A DNA stretch of 64,000 bases from Gymnothorax reevesii (taxonomy: Eukaryota > Chordata > Actinopteri > Anguilliformes > Muraenidae), in contig CM056573.1 of NCBI GenBank assembly GCA_029721435.1, positions 96,553,947-96,617,946 on the forward strand, read 5' to 3'. Positions 22,490 to 33,912 of the stretch are shown in pieces. A program made the translations under genes and the position numbers. The stretch's first letter is position 1. Each line of letters opens with the position of its first letter. The notes under the pieces were generated by a model. That model saw only the letters and a list, made by a program, of their open reading frames with translations. It made no database searches and was not told the DNA's origin.

Positions 22490-22800
22490 TCAGCAAACTC
22501 ATCAAGTTAATGAGCTAAATCTGCCGCGGTGTGACATTGTCATTTTAGCTGTTTCAAGCACATCGTTGAGATGCTCCCAGTCTTCTGTAATCAGATGGGC
22601 TGGTACAGTCATATAAGCTTTGATCTGTTGGGTTGTCCAAATGTCTATCATAAAGCCTATGGCAGAGTTTTTACTAATATCACAGAGAATTTCCCTCACT
22701 GCTGTATATTTTTGGTTGTACTTTCAATGGATTTTTTTGTCGCAATTTGGGATTGTGTACCCCAGCTCTAACTTGTCCATAAAATGTCTAAAACCTTCAC
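22490..22800 (-). pseudogene. hAT (ZBED-type) transposase fragment
   Basis: On the minus strand one frame reads REILCDISKNSAIGFMIDIW then TTQQIKAYMTVPAHLITEDW, preceded in a diverged stretch by FRHFMDKLELGYTIP. T-D-I-W-T-x(5-6)-Y-M-T-x-T-A-H-x-I is the conserved block after the first catalytic Asp in hAT transposases. Only about 100 codons remain, with stops, so it is a relic. Confidence 0.75.
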
Positions 22801-23448
22801 CTTGCACAGTATTCACTGGCTACATGCAATTAATATCACAGGCGCATCCGTTATTTCCTTTCTTCTCTTCTCCAGCGCAGGAGGTTTTTTCATCACCTGC
22901 TGTTAGTTGGCTTGTTGTCGCAGGTGCAGGCTGTTGCAAGCAAAGCACCAATGTTTCGTAACAATAATAAAATTTTTGATTTAGAATTATTGATTTTACT
23001 TGTTAACTTTACTTTGCTACTCCAATGCGAAGTTAGCCTATTTATTCATCACACACTTGCTATTTTGGATACTAACAATTTTAGCCATTAGTCTAAAAAT
23101 CTAATTTTCTACTTAAAGGTCACAATGAATGCTTGAACAGAGTATTTATTCGTGTTCTGTGATGTGACATATAGACAAAAAAAATTTTGGTGGGGTCTGT
23201 AATGCCTCAGAAGCTTCCTAAAAATCTCTCTCAAAAATCTATGTAACAGTGGGGGATTTTGAACGCGTTTTGCACCTATTAGGCGACCTTTCGAGCTTAA
23301 CTGGCAACCTCATTATGAAATGCAAGCAATTGACGCTGATTGGCTGGCTTTGCTGCCACTCAAAAGAGTGTAATTTTGCCCAGAGCAGTAGGGCAAATGG
23401 AAAACACTCGCCGGCTTTGGAATACGGACAGACCAACTTAATGCAGCT

Positions 23449-23562
23449 ATGGTATATTCAGAGATTCAGCCTTATATGTTTGAGCCCAAATTGGATGAGG
23501 ACACTGAATTGGAGGAAAAACCAGTCCAGCAAAGGCTGGATTTAAACGTTTCTGAATGGTAA
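23449..23562 (+). pseudogene. N-terminal exon-like piece of a P2X7-C-terminal-like protein
   Basis: The frame reads MVYSEIQPYMFEPKLDEDTE then LEEKPVQQRLDLNVSEW. PYMFEP followed by an acidic stretch and LxxSEW is how the fish P2X7-like proteins begin, immediately before WCxCGxC. Here a GTAACT donor-like site follows instead. The zinc-binding part with WCNCGRC lies upstream at 21630, in the wrong order for one gene. Confidence 0.45.
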
Positions 23563-23650
23563 CTATTTTTTTTCCAAACTGTCTCGGAGACGGCTAGATA
23601 GGCTACTTTAGAGCTGCCAAGGCTTATGCATTCGGTGTGAGCCTCTCGCA

Positions 23651-23899
23651 TTGACGTTCCTGTGCCGTAGTCAGCATGTATTCAATCAAAGCACACTGAG
23701 AAATTTATTTGCGGAATTTAAGTGCTTGTGCAATAAGTTAATCCGAATCACGTGCATTACGGTGGATTTCCCCACTAGTGACACGGAAATTGATTATGAC
23801 TCTGGAATTCTCACGCTTGTCTTTACTGAGGGATTGGAAGCAACGGAATTGCATAAAGACGTGTATGCAAATTATTTTGAAGGGGAGCAAATGGAATGA
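23651..23899 (+). other. Unrecognised ORF
   Basis: An 82-codon frame ends VFTEGLEATELHKDVYANYF then EGEQME. Its acidic second half, from TVDFPTSDTEIDYDSG, looks more protein-like than the neighbouring sequence, but I recognise no domain. It may belong to the transposon-derived material around it. Confidence 0.2.
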
Positions 23900-24360
23900 G
23901 AGTGGGGGGGGGCAGTGAGATACATGTGACATCATATGTATCCATTGTCCAGATTGGCCCGTTTTCTGGCGGTTATTTTTAAAAGAGGAATTTCTATGAA
24001 ACGGAGATGTTCTGAATATCTAGCACTTTTCGTATGTTCTTGAATGCGGGTACAATACCGTTATTCAACTAAGACAAGGTAAAAACGGTTATTGATTATA
24101 TGTCGCCTTCAAGCGAAGCGGAGCAAATTCAGAAAATTAATATTTCTCAAATGAGTCGCCATGTTCATTGAAAATGATAGTACACCAGTTTCCCCTTGCA
24201 TAACTGGCACTTTTTTGGTATCATCATATATTCTAAAATGCTCCCAAACCGCCAGTTTCTTTAACAATTTTCTTTTATGAGTTCTTCATGCACTTGATAA
24301 TGACCGACTTGATGAAGGAGTGCCAGCACAAAATAAAAGTAGAGAGTCAGTTTTCTTTTT

Positions 24361-24806
24361 TATTTTTTAATTTGGCATGTCCAATCCCACCCGAATCTGG
24401 AATGTCCAATTAGGGGAAGTATGAACAAGGCTTTCGCATATGCAATCCTCTGTTGCCAATTCAGAGTGAAGACAGTTCACGGCTCTCCTCCAAAGCACAC
24501 GCCTATCCTTGCAAGTTCAGAATGAGGGCGGAGGATACTCCAAAATGAACAAGCTTACAATCTTCCTGACAAGCGCCTGTCTGGCCGACAGGATGCGCCT
24601 AAGCAACGAACAAAGCAACTTATATTACCTTTCCCGGCAGACCCTTCCCAATTTTCATCCCTGTAGCGCAATGGCCAATTGTGCGCTACTCTGAAAAAAC
24701 TGCCGACCACTGCCGGTTGGTACGACTGGGGCTTGAACCCCCGCCGTGATGGTCACTTTTGCTTCGCAATGCGATGCTTTAACCGAGTGAGCTATCCGGC
24801 CGCTCA
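24361..24806 (-). mobile_element. tRNA-derived SINE
   Basis: On the minus strand the head starts GAGCGGCCGGATAGCTCACT, giving a box A-like TAGCTCACTCGG (24783-24794) and a box B-like GGTTCAAGCCC (24729-24739) with spacing typical of tRNA promoters. It is followed by a body of about 360 bp without tRNA folding and an A/T-rich tail near 24361. This is a Pol III-type SINE rather than a tRNA gene, because the 3' half of the cloverleaf is absent. Confidence 0.75.
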
Positions 24807-24888
24807 AATTTCTTTTTTAATACGTTGAGCCGGTTAACAACGATAACACTGTTGGAGCTGAAAATGGTTTTAGTTACTGTACTTGTGT

Positions 24889-25140
24889 ACCTAGCGCCAT
24901 TAAAAACGCAATGGTGAGGTATGTACTGTTTTTGTGGCTAATTGAAGAATTGATTGTTTGCTCAATGTTTGTTATTACTGAAGTGCTTGGCGTGTCCACT
25001 TGGCGCGCGTCAGGATTACAATGCCACGCGCTTTTCATTATTTCCACTCGTGCCTCACTGGAAAAGCAATAAAAATCAATCGATTCTTCAATTTGCTGCA
25101 AATACAGTACATACCTCACTGTTGCGTTTTTAATGGGGCG
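24889..25140. repeat. Fold-back element, about 250 bp
   Basis: CGCCATTAAAAACGCAATGG, then TGAGGTATGTACTG, at 24893-24930 recurs inverted at 25095-25138 (CAGTACATACCTCA, then TTGCGTTTTTAATGG). The arms extend through AATTGAAGAATTGATT. It could be a MITE; no target duplication was resolved. Confidence 0.65.
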
Positions 25141-25859
25141 AAGTATATAAATGAAATCTTATGGCTGTTGCGGCTAGACTGCTTTGCTAAGATGTCAAGT
25201 GCGGTGGGACAGCAAAAAGCACGCCAGTGCACGCAGTGAAAATGTGATTTCTGACAGGCCAAACGCTAATAAATATGGACTGAAGCAGAATAATTTTTTT
25301 GATAAAAATATGTTGTGAATTCAGAAAGTTATTACATCCATCTTTTTTGGAAATTTAGGCTGTAATACAATTAAACTGGTATTAGGATTACTATGTACGG
25401 CTCGTTAAATCTTCATCTCCAATTGTGCCGAAAAAATAACTGGTTTAAACGGAATGAATTGTTGATGTGGCGGGGGGAGTTCAAGATTCGATGGCATTGG
25501 AACACTGAAAAAATGTTTTCCTTTGTTTTTTATTTTGTTGTTAGTACAGCTATAAGCTTTGCACTCAGCAATTTCTTCGGGGTCTGCCATCTGGACATCA
25601 GGATCTGGGCCCCTGGGCACCATGTACAGCACCTGTAGGATCCTGACCAATAACAGTACTAGAAAGCGTTACAGGCAGGAATCAACTTGCTGACGTCATA
25701 CAGTACCTGGATTGGGGGGCAAAGGTCCATCATGGTGGATTTCTAATTTGACACAAGCTATGTTTACCATCCTTGTGTGGCTTTGATAAAACTTTCCTTG
25801 ATAAATTAAAAGAAAAAAATTATGTTTCAGCACCACAGAAGTTGTGTTGAGATATACAT

Positions 25860-26240
25860 TGCTGACCTCCAGAGGTGCCCTTTAAGTCAAATTTCATTGT
25901 GTTTCCATGGAAACTGTCAAAAAACACAGAATTCAGAAACCTTAAAATAGTAAAAGGTACAACCTTGAGACCTAATTAATAAATGTATCAAGTTTTGTAA
26001 ATCATTGACAAGGTTTTCGAGTTCTGCTCCAGGCAAAATGACTACCCCCTCATTTAAGTCCTACTTCATCATGTTTCCAAGGAAACCATAAAAAATTCAG
26101 AATTCAGACATCTCAAAATAGCAAAAGGCACAACCTTAAGACCTAATTAATAAGATTATCAAGTTTTGTTGAGATCATTCAAATAGTTTGATTTGATAAC
26201 ATCTGGACGGACGGATATTCCCCCAATAATAATAATTAAG
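25860..26240. mobile_element. Tandem-core element fragment with GGACGGACGG end
   Basis: Two units of about 169 bp (from about 25892 and 26061) share TTCATYRTGTTTCCAWGGAAAC, ACAGAATTCAGA, GACCTAATTAATAA and CAAGTTTTGT. The right end has ACATCTGGACGGACGGATAT followed by TCCCCCAATAATAATAATTA, matching the terminal module of the other tandem-core elements but without a clear hairpin. Confidence 0.5.
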
Positions 26241-26729
26241 ACAACTAATAAGGCATATTATCAGTAGACTAAATAATCATTTTGAACTGAATTAACCCAT
26301 TAGTTCATCACAGCGCTTCTGTCAACTTAATTAATTTCACTAATTTTTTTCCCCCACCAGTAAAGAAAATAAAGTTAAACGGGCTGTAAATCCCATAATC
26401 ACACATGATTCCTAGCTGTTTTGAGCGCATCTACAACAGTTAGACTAGCTTGCTGTTAACTGGCTATGCGATTTGTCGATGTAGTTGCAGCTGACTAGCA
26501 TGATGTAATTTTGCAGTTAAGTTTACCTCCAGTGGCGTAGCCAGAACTGAAAATTGGGTTGGTACAGAAAATCCCTTTAAAAAAATCATTAGTGCTTACA
26601 TGTTCTCAGCCATTTTCCTTTATTAACACATTTTCTGTTTCCACTGGATTTATCCATTGGCAATCTAAGAGCTAATTTGCTGAAAGGAAAAGTTATCTTG
26701 TTACCCGACCGATACCGGATGCTGGTCTT

Positions 26730-27735
26730 GGTATCATTGCATTCCTATATATTAAAAATATTGCTCAAAATTGTTTTAAAAATATACCAATGAAAAAAAG
26801 TCATCATGCACCATAAATCCCATGGTTGCTTTTGAACGTGTGCATAAAACAAGGAAACAACATTTAAAAAAATGTTTTAATTCAGGGTGGCGGGTAAAAA
26901 AAACATTATGTGCGGTGTGGGGCAAAGATGGAGAAAAATAAAATGACTGAGGAAAATAACGGTTTGGGAGATATAAACTAAAATAAGGTTATTTTGTCTT
27001 TGCCACTGTTACCCCTTGAATAATATCCAGCAGGAGTGAAATGAACTTGCTTCTGCTTTATAGACAGTGAAGCTGGGAAAGAAATGGATCAACCTGGATG
27101 ATATAAGACTAAAAATAACTGTTGCTGAACACCAGATTGTAGACATATCCTTGAAAGCCAAGTCGGACATATGGAAGATATGTGGATAGCTGAGAGACAG
27201 TGACCACACTTTCATCTGTCACTTTAATGCTCATAAAGTTCCTCATTTTACGGTTAGTTCATCTGTCAGCCAATCTTTAAATGATAACAAGCACTTTTCA
27301 GACAAAATGCAGGGTTCTGTATTTGATAGCAAAAGTACTCCAAACATTCTGTCTATACTGAGTGACAAAAGAAATAAAAATTGATACAAGATTGATCAGA
27401 AACTTAGAATATGCATAATCATTTTAAAAATCTTTTTTACTATTAGCACGTGCACGTTTAAACTCATTTCCTCAAACATTTCTGTTTTGCAGTAACTTCT
27501 ACTTGTTGACCATGCAAGTACATTAACCAACTTGCATTTCCTATTTTTGATTTAACGGAAATTCATGCAGTTTTTGGCAAGATATGCCTTGTCTTCTATG
27601 GTCCCCTAACAGCTGTCCCTCCAAGAAAATCACCTAGAAGACTGAAGGAATGACTGGGTTTGCCAGTATACAGGAGTCATGGCCTTATCCTCAATAATAT
27701 GATAATTCCTAAAAGTGTAATCTTGCACAGTGAAT
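26730..27735 (+). repeat. Dispersed ~1-kb duplication, copy A (uninterrupted)
   Basis: Aligns by eye with 36481-41240 once three transposons are removed from the latter. Shared blocks include AAAAGTCATCAT, GGTAACGGGTAAAAAA-like, ATAATATCC(A/T)GCAGGAGTGAA, GAAATGGATCAACCTGGA, CACCAGATTGT(A/T)GACAT, ACTTTAATGCT(C/T), ACCATGCAA(G/A)TACATTAA and ATGGTCCCCTA. Function unknown; it may be an old transposon or a segmental copy. It preserves the empty sites for the piggyBac-like and Tc1 insertions in copy B. Confidence 0.75.
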
Positions 27736-27739
27736 CGCG

Positions 27740-28785
27740 CATCACCTGGATGGTGAATCGCAAATCACGTGGAGCTACGTTCCCTCATGATTTAAATAAA
27801 TCAGACCATTCAATAATAATAGGGCACACAGTGGTACAGGGTTGCAAAAGATCATGCTCGCCATTTTGACATCTATTTTTCAAATATCTCGATTAACTAC
27901 ATAATAATCTTTCCCATTGTAGTCTTTTTATTTTTAATCGTTTGCATGTCCGTGCGCTGCTGCTCATCCTTATGAGTGCAACAAGGGTACGCGCGTTGTG
28001 CACTCGCCTACAAAGGGGCGACAAATGAGAAGACACTACTCTCTCAGTGGTGGATATTATGGGATAAGCCAGAATCCTTATGAGTTACGCAAGTACAGTA
28101 AATAAGCCATTACTCTCCATGAAAATCACCAGTTATGTTCAGTGACCTTTTAAGCAAAAAATGATCAACCAATGAAACTCTTGGATGCTGTAAACTGGGT
28201 TTTTATGACGAGGAAAGTTGATGCCTAATCTTCAGTGTGATTTGTCTTGCGTCTGCTGGTTACATTTAGAAAATGATGTCATGATGAATGACAAAAAAGT
28301 AAAAAATTCAAACAGTTTTTCTTCAGGCCCAACAGCGAAGCAATTTTTTGAAACCAAGTTTTTTGGGTATTATGATCCAGCCGTCCTTACCAGTGTATGT
28401 ATTAGGTAAAGGTCGAAGGCTGAAATTAATATAGGAGAGTGAACACTGCAGTTGAAATGTTTTGATTACGGCTGTAATTTGATATTTTGATCAGAACAAT
28501 GACTTGGTAATCATGAATGGATGCCTTTAAAGGATTCTGCATGGTAAAATTGATGTGTTTTCCAATTATGTAAGAGACCCTACCGACTAAAGCGCCACAG
28601 ATGCACTGACACTCTAGCAACGGGAGCGAGGCGAAACAGGAGCTTAAATAGAGTCCGGGCCACGCCCCCAATCAATGCCAGCTGGCCCAGGAATCCAATA
28701 GGGAGCAAAACGATATCGTCCCGGACGAGAGCAACAAACAGCTCTCAAAGCTCCCAAACCATGACAAAATCATTAAATTTATAGA
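27740..28785. other. rgs6 intron without recognised features
   Basis: Mixed sequence. A GC-richer block at 28580-28760 (CGCCACAGATGCACTGACAC, GGGCCACGCCCCC, CGTCCCGGACGAG) looks unlike its AT-rich surroundings and could be a promoter-type or LTR fragment, but no family was recognised. Confidence 0.3.
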
Positions 28786-29140
28786 CCCTTAAACCTTAAG
28801 GATCTGGAGAAGTTCGCCAAAGAGGAGTGGGCTAAAATCCCCGTGGAGATGTGCAGAAACCTTGTGATCGACCACAGGAAGCATTTGGAGGCTGTAATTG
28901 TGAATAAAGGCTTGGCCATCAATTACTGAGAAAAGGGTATGAATAATTCCGGACATGGCACTTTTTGTAAATCTGTCAAATAAAATAGCCAAAAGTACTG
29001 TATTTCTTTGAAAATTGTTTCCTGTACTTCTTACAGCCCTATGTCAACTTACTGTGTCATTTGTGGAAGACAAAATTTGATTTGTCAAAAAAAAAGAAAA
29101 CTAAATTTGGTAGGGGTATGAATAATTTTGGGCACAACTG
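28786..29140 (+). pseudogene. Tc1 element 3' fragment with transposase C-terminus
   Basis: The frame reads [20 protein letters not shown] then [17 protein letters not shown] and a stop, which is the C-terminus of a Tc1 transposase. It is followed by a GGTATGAATAATTTTGGGCA terminus ending at TA 29141-29142. The 5' part of the element is missing. Confidence 0.8.
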
Positions 29141-29614
29141 TATGTTTTACATGTACTTGTATTACTATTTTGGAACCTCACTTCCTTGTTCTTTTGTATT
29201 GTGTTTTCTATGCCGTCCAGCTGTGCCGCGAAAGCATAAGAAATAACCAAATCCATCTTTGCACTTGAGTCCATTCCACAGCTCCTGATCTTTGTGCACA
29301 ACACCGGTGCTCAGGGATCAACCCCTACAGAAGTGGTTTTCCTTCTGTGCAACATGTGATCATAAATGCTGGCAAGAATTTGCCAAAATTATGGAAATTA
29401 TGATGCAAATCCCAAAAAAAGGTCATTTCAGACAGAGTAAAGCACAGGATATCGAACTTGATTCTTGGCTGCAATTTCAAAATGCGTGTCAGTAGCACTT
29501 CAAACTCAAACCCAGCTTTTCAGACAGTACTAGTACTGTTGCTCGACCTCTTCTTGACCACATTGATGTCATTTTGTCTTTATTATTTTTAGTTGTTTTC
29601 ATCATCATCATATT

Positions 29615-29930
29615 ATTAACCTCCGCCAAGGAGGTTTATGTTTTCGGTGCCGTTTGTTTGTTGGTTTGTTTGTTTGTGTACAAGATAAGTCAGAAATTAA
29701 TGGCCGGATTTTGATGAAATTTTCAGGGTAGGTGGGTATTAAGTCAAGGAAGAGGTGATTAAATTTTGGCATATCTAGGCCAAAGTACTGCTGAGATATA
29801 CTCCAAAGTTCAAGATTTCAAGTCTTTCCAATGGGCCGGAGTTCCAATCGCCGTGCTTTTGGCTTTGCTGCCCCCTGGCGGCGGAGGTTCTGCACTCTCT
29901 GAGTGCTCTTCTAGGTATTATTATTGTCTT
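29615..29930 (+). repeat. Interspersed repeat with CCTCCGCCAAGGAGG head (copy 1)
   Basis: Begins AACCTCCGCCAAGGAGGTTT, which can form a small hairpin, then a TTTG-repeat, and ends GCACTCTCTGAGTGCTCTTC. An inverted diverged copy lies at 33546-33912. Shared internal blocks include TTTCCAATGGGCC, GGCCAAAGTAC and TTGGCATATCTAGG. Class unknown; probably a non-autonomous DNA element. Confidence 0.6.
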
Positions 29931-30742
29931 TATTATTAGGACCAGACGAGCACAGGGACAAGTAGGAATAGTACAGTGGGGCTGGAGACTAGAAGGGGCA
30001 CACAAAATGAAGCACCAGCCTTCTCGTTGCACCAGGCAAGTCACTCCAAAGCAGGGGTATTAAGCATTATCCAAAAGGTGCGGGCGTTTATTCCAGCAAT
30101 GAAGTTACAAACATGATTCTCAAATCAACCCATTAGTGGTATCAGGTGTGTAACTAATCAGTTGTGATGAAATCTTGCACCCATGTCAGCCCTTTCTGAA
30201 TAAGGTTGACTATCCATGCACTATAGCAGTGGTCTTCATTCTGTGTCCCGGAGAGTAACAGGGTCTGATCTGTTTTGTTTTTTTCTTGATATCAACCATA
30301 AATTTTGGCCCAAGTAACCAGTCCAGGTGTATTAATAGTGGGCCAGTTTGGATTGATGTGATGCCAGCAGTTTTCATATTCAAAGAATCACATGACATCT
30401 AAAACCTCCAGTAATTCAATATTTTAGATTTAATATGGTTCATTGAGGGCAAAAAGTGACATCTTGGGTCTCTGGGATCAAGAATGAAAATCCCTGCACT
30501 GGAGGTATGTATTACTCAGATCAAGCAGGGGGGGGTAATTTGGACTTTCGTACCCTGGACCAGTATTTTCCCCCTCAGGGATCAACAATGAAAAATGTAA
30601 TATTAATTTGCAGGAAGGGGTACCAAGGACTTACCTGTTTCAGACAGGGCTGTGTGACATTGTGGTATGTAAAAACTGCATTAAAGGAGATGATCATTAA
30701 AATCAGTTTGGCCTGTCAGCCTTCTTGCTGGATGCTGCCTAC
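29931..30742. other. rgs6 intron without recognised features
   Basis: Sequence flanking the 75-nt exon on its donor side. Short ORFs lack motifs, and no element termini were seen. Confidence 0.35.
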
Positions 30743-30817
30743 CTTCTTCACTTTTTGAGGGTTTTTTTCACGCCGGCACTTGCGAATGTCCATCTCTGTG
30801 GTGTTCACACAACCCGG
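30743..30817 (-). CDS. rgs6: rgs6 coding exon, 75 nt
   Basis: On the minus strand a CTAACT branch-like motif and the acceptor TCTTGCTTTCAG precede 25 whole codons, followed by donor GTAGGC. The translation begins [16 protein letters not shown] and ends KNPQKVKK. The other two frames contain stops within the exon. RGS7 has a related but distinct sequence here, so MDIRKCRR...NPQKVKK points to RGS6. The exon is phase 0 at both ends, so skipping it would keep frame. It lies between a 22.4-kb upstream intron and a 10.2-kb downstream intron, both filled with repeats. The segment is a basic, probably flexible linker between the DHEX region and the GGL domain. Confidence 0.95.
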
Positions 30818-31927
30818 CTGAAAGCAAGATGCACAGTTAGTTATGATGTGAGGATATGCTCCAGCAGCTTTTACAGTTCCCACATGCTCAGAGATGTTCA
30901 TAAGGCCTGCATAATGGCCCAACTGGTTGGTTTCTTGAGCCAGTCACCTTCAGGCATCAGAGATTTGCGTTCTAATTCATTATATAATTTACATTGCTGT
31001 GGCATGTACTGTCATTATCAACCAAATTTAATGCACTTCAACTTAATACATTCACCAGAAAAATCACGTATTGTAGTCTGTTGGTATGATTAGTGCAGGG
31101 GTAGGACTAAATTAGAAGTTCCTCTTTGGTTTTTACTTTAAAATTCTCTAAACCCCAATTTTAACAGCAGTTACTCTGGACATTCATATTAATCTTATTG
31201 TTTATCTTTAGAAGCAAAGAGGTTTAATCCACAGCATGTTGCTCACTAAGACTTCATAGCAAAATAAGGATACCTTGGCTGACTCCACACAAGAGGATAA
31301 TCAGACAGGCTTTAGGTCCGATTAACCCCCTTGACTATATTTTGGTTAATCTATCGAAAACAGCACACACAGTTGTAACTCGTGCGAGCCAGCTGAAAAT
31401 GTTTGCCTCCGTGTTTGTTTGTTCTTGTCAAGGCTTCAAGAAATAAATATCCCTCAAGGTGCAGCATCAGGCACAATAAAGTTCCAAAGAGGCCTAACAG
31501 TAAGCACCAAAATTGTAGGTGAGTTGGTCTCAAAAATGGTAAAATTATTTGAAATGGCAAGAGGAGTCAACAATTATGACGGCATAAGATCAACACCATA
31601 AAAACAACAACAGCAAAATACCAAAAACAAACAAACAAACAAACAAACAAAAAAAAACTGTAGCCATAAGTCAAAGTTCTCTGATCTGGGCAGGACACTT
31701 GCTGCCTTAGTTGCTAATGACCACAACCAAAGCTCTAAACAATATCACAGAATTAAACCAATTCATATTTGGACCAGTCTCAACAAAAACAGTATATTGT
31801 GAGATTCACAAATCTGGTATTACTGGTATTCCGCCCATTCTTAGAAAAGCAGACCTCGTTCCAGGGCTCAGTGTTAACAGTTGTCCTGTTGCCTGGGGGG
31901 AAGTCTGCCTTTTGGACAAGTCAGACG
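30818..31927. other. rgs6 intron without recognised features; (AAAC)n at 31622-31650
   Basis: This is the acceptor side of the 75-nt exon. Apart from an AAAC microsatellite nothing was recognised. Confidence 0.35.
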
Positions 31928-32581
31928 TACAACCCCTGGCAAAAATGATTGAATCATGTCACATACAGGACATTCATTCAGCTTTTCTCTTCATAGCAAG
32001 TAAACAAATTGCAGAGGTAATGCAAAACTATTTTTGTTTTTTAGCTCAGATGTAATGAAACACATCCCAAATAAATTAAGTTCTTTTAATGAATGTAATT
32101 TTTTTCATGATTAATTAGAGGAATCACTTTTGGAATTGGTACTTCTATAAGAAATATCAGCACAAATCTGAATATCCAAATTAGTCTGCAGTTACGAAAC
32201 TGTACAGACCTTAATGAGGTCTTGGCCTTAGCTAATAGAGAAGAAGCATGGCACCAACAAGAGAGCTGACAATTGAAACAGTGGAAATGATTTTAAAACT
32301 GCTCCAAGAAATTTATTTAACATGGAAAGTGGCAAACAATGTGGGCTGCTCCCAGTTCGCTGTGTTTAAAATTTGGAGGAAGTACAAACAAAATCGGAAG
32401 GCTATCAAAGGAAAAATATGGGTACACCACAGACGACATCAAAGCGCCAGCACAAAATACTCCAAGCAATATGCCTTGTACAAATAGAAAACGCACAAAA
32501 ACAAATGAAAAACAAATGGGCAGAAACAGCAGTCAATATTTGAGAGAGAACTGTGCAAAATCAACTGAGTGAAATAGGATT
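31928..32581 (+). mobile_element. Tc1 element, 5' half, interrupted by a second Tc1
   Basis: Starts at a TA with CAACCCCTGGCAAAAATGAT, a Tc1-type terminus. A transposase start at 32248 reads MAPTRELTIETVEMILKLLQ and ANNVGCSQFAVFKIWRKYKQ, the first helix-turn-helix of a Tc1 transposase. Frameshifts follow. The element is cut at TA 32582-32583, where the next Tc1 begins, and its 3' half was not found beyond. Confidence 0.75.
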
Positions 32582-32583
32582 TA

Positions 32584-33471
32584 CAGTTGCAATCAAAATT
32601 ATTCAACCCCCTTTGTAAATTAGGTTTACTGGCAGAATTTACAAACTTTCAGCTGTTTGCAACGAACAAATCATACAAGAAAAATTCAAATGGCTGAGCA
32701 CAACAAATATTATAAGTGGTTTCTCCAAATTCAACACAAAATGCTACTTTTCATGACTGCTGCAGGCTAAAAATTATTTAACCCCTTCGTGACAAGCATC
32801 TTTAATTCTTGGCAGAATACCCTTTTGCCGCTAGTACCTGCTGGAAATGTGATGTATAGGCAGATGTCAGCTTTTGGCAGCAATCCCAAGGAATCTTAGT
32901 CCAGTCCTTATGGAAAATGGCCTCTAGTTCACTAATATTCTAAGGTTTGCATGATGTACTGTAACTGTGGTCTTCAAATCCTACCAGAGATGTTTTATGG
33001 GGGTCAAGTGAGGCAAAGGTGATGGGCACTCTAGAATATTCCCAGACTTCTGAAACCAAGCCTTGGTGGATGTTGAGGTATGCTAAGGATCATTGCCCTT
33101 TTGGAAGGTCCAATGATACCAAAGCGTCAGCTTCCCTACAGACGGCATAACATTTTCTCCTTGGATATCCTGGTACTTAACTGGATCCATCTTGCCCTCC
33201 ATACTTTGCCGATTTCCATTTCCAGAGGAAGCAAGGCAGTCGCAGAGCATCAAAAAGTCCCCACAATTCTTCACTGTAAGCAGGGTGTACTTTTCAGCAT
33301 GTGCTTCTTTATTACTCCAGCAGAGACAACACTGATTCATAAGCCCGAAATATTCCAGTTTTGTTTCTTCACTCCACAGAACAATATCCCTAAACTTCTG
33401 TGGCTTATTTATATGGTTTTGAGCATATTGGAGCTTTTGCTTTTGGATCAGTTGTGGTGAATGTCTTGTAG
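32584..33471 (-). mobile_element. Truncated Tc1 element, transposase C-terminal part
   Basis: The terminus CAGTTGCAATCAAAATTATT follows TA at 32582-32583. On the minus strand the frame 33083-33470 contains DIVLWSEETKLEYFGL and LTLWYHWTFQKGNDP, the first and second catalytic regions of a Tc1 transposase, and decayed C-terminal codons follow toward 32800. The 5' half is missing: it is cut at 33471 by a different repeat beginning CCAGTGGTTCTCAACTGGTG. Confidence 0.75.
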
Positions 33472-33545
33472 ACCAGTGGTTCTCAACTGGTGGGTCGTGG
33501 ACCCGTTCTGAGAGGGTCGCGGAAAGCTGGTTAAAAAAATAATAA
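33472..33545. repeat. hAT-like terminal fragment (GTGGTTCTCAACTGGTGGGTCG)
   Basis: CCAGTGGTTCTCAACTGGTG, then GGTCG and GAGAGGGTCGCGG, is a terminus commonly seen in vertebrate hAT non-autonomous elements. Only about 75 bp remain. Confidence 0.4.
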
Positions 33546-33912
33546 AACAAGAGCACTCAGAGAGTGTAGCTCCTCCACAATCCCAAGGCAACTCAGTGCA
33601 TGAGTTATTTTTGCAGGCTGATGTAGGGTATTGCTGCATTTTACCGCCAGGTGGCAGCAAAACCCAAGAGCACTGCGATTGGAAATTCGGCCCATTGGAA
33701 AGACTTGAAATCTTGAACTTCGGCGTATATCCCAGCTGTACTTTGGCCTAGATATGCCATTTAATTACGTGTTCCTCTTGTGCTACTCAAACATCCTGCA
33801 AATTTTGGTTAAATTCTATGCAGCCTTTTTTGAGCTATCCTGCTAACAGACAAACAAACAAACCAACCAACACCAGCAAAAACATTCACCTCCGTGGCGG
33901 AGGCTAATAATG
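33546..33912 (-). repeat. Interspersed repeat with CCTCCGCC head (copy 2)
   Basis: Inverted relative to 29615-29930: on the minus strand it begins GCCTCCGCCACGGAGGTGAA, has the TTGGTTTGTTTGTTTG run, and ends CACTCTCTGAGTGCTCTTG. Moderate divergence from copy 1. Confidence 0.6.

Noticed and set aside
24729..24806. tRNA gene on the minus strand
   Set aside because: Boxes A and B are present but the 3' half of the cloverleaf is missing and a SINE body follows, so it is a tRNA-derived SINE.
31351..31560. Leu/Phe-rich minus-strand ORF as an rgs6 exon or membrane protein
   Set aside because: No matching RGS6 segment, no convincing splice pair, and it does not fit between the 82- and 75-nt exons, whose phases already join.
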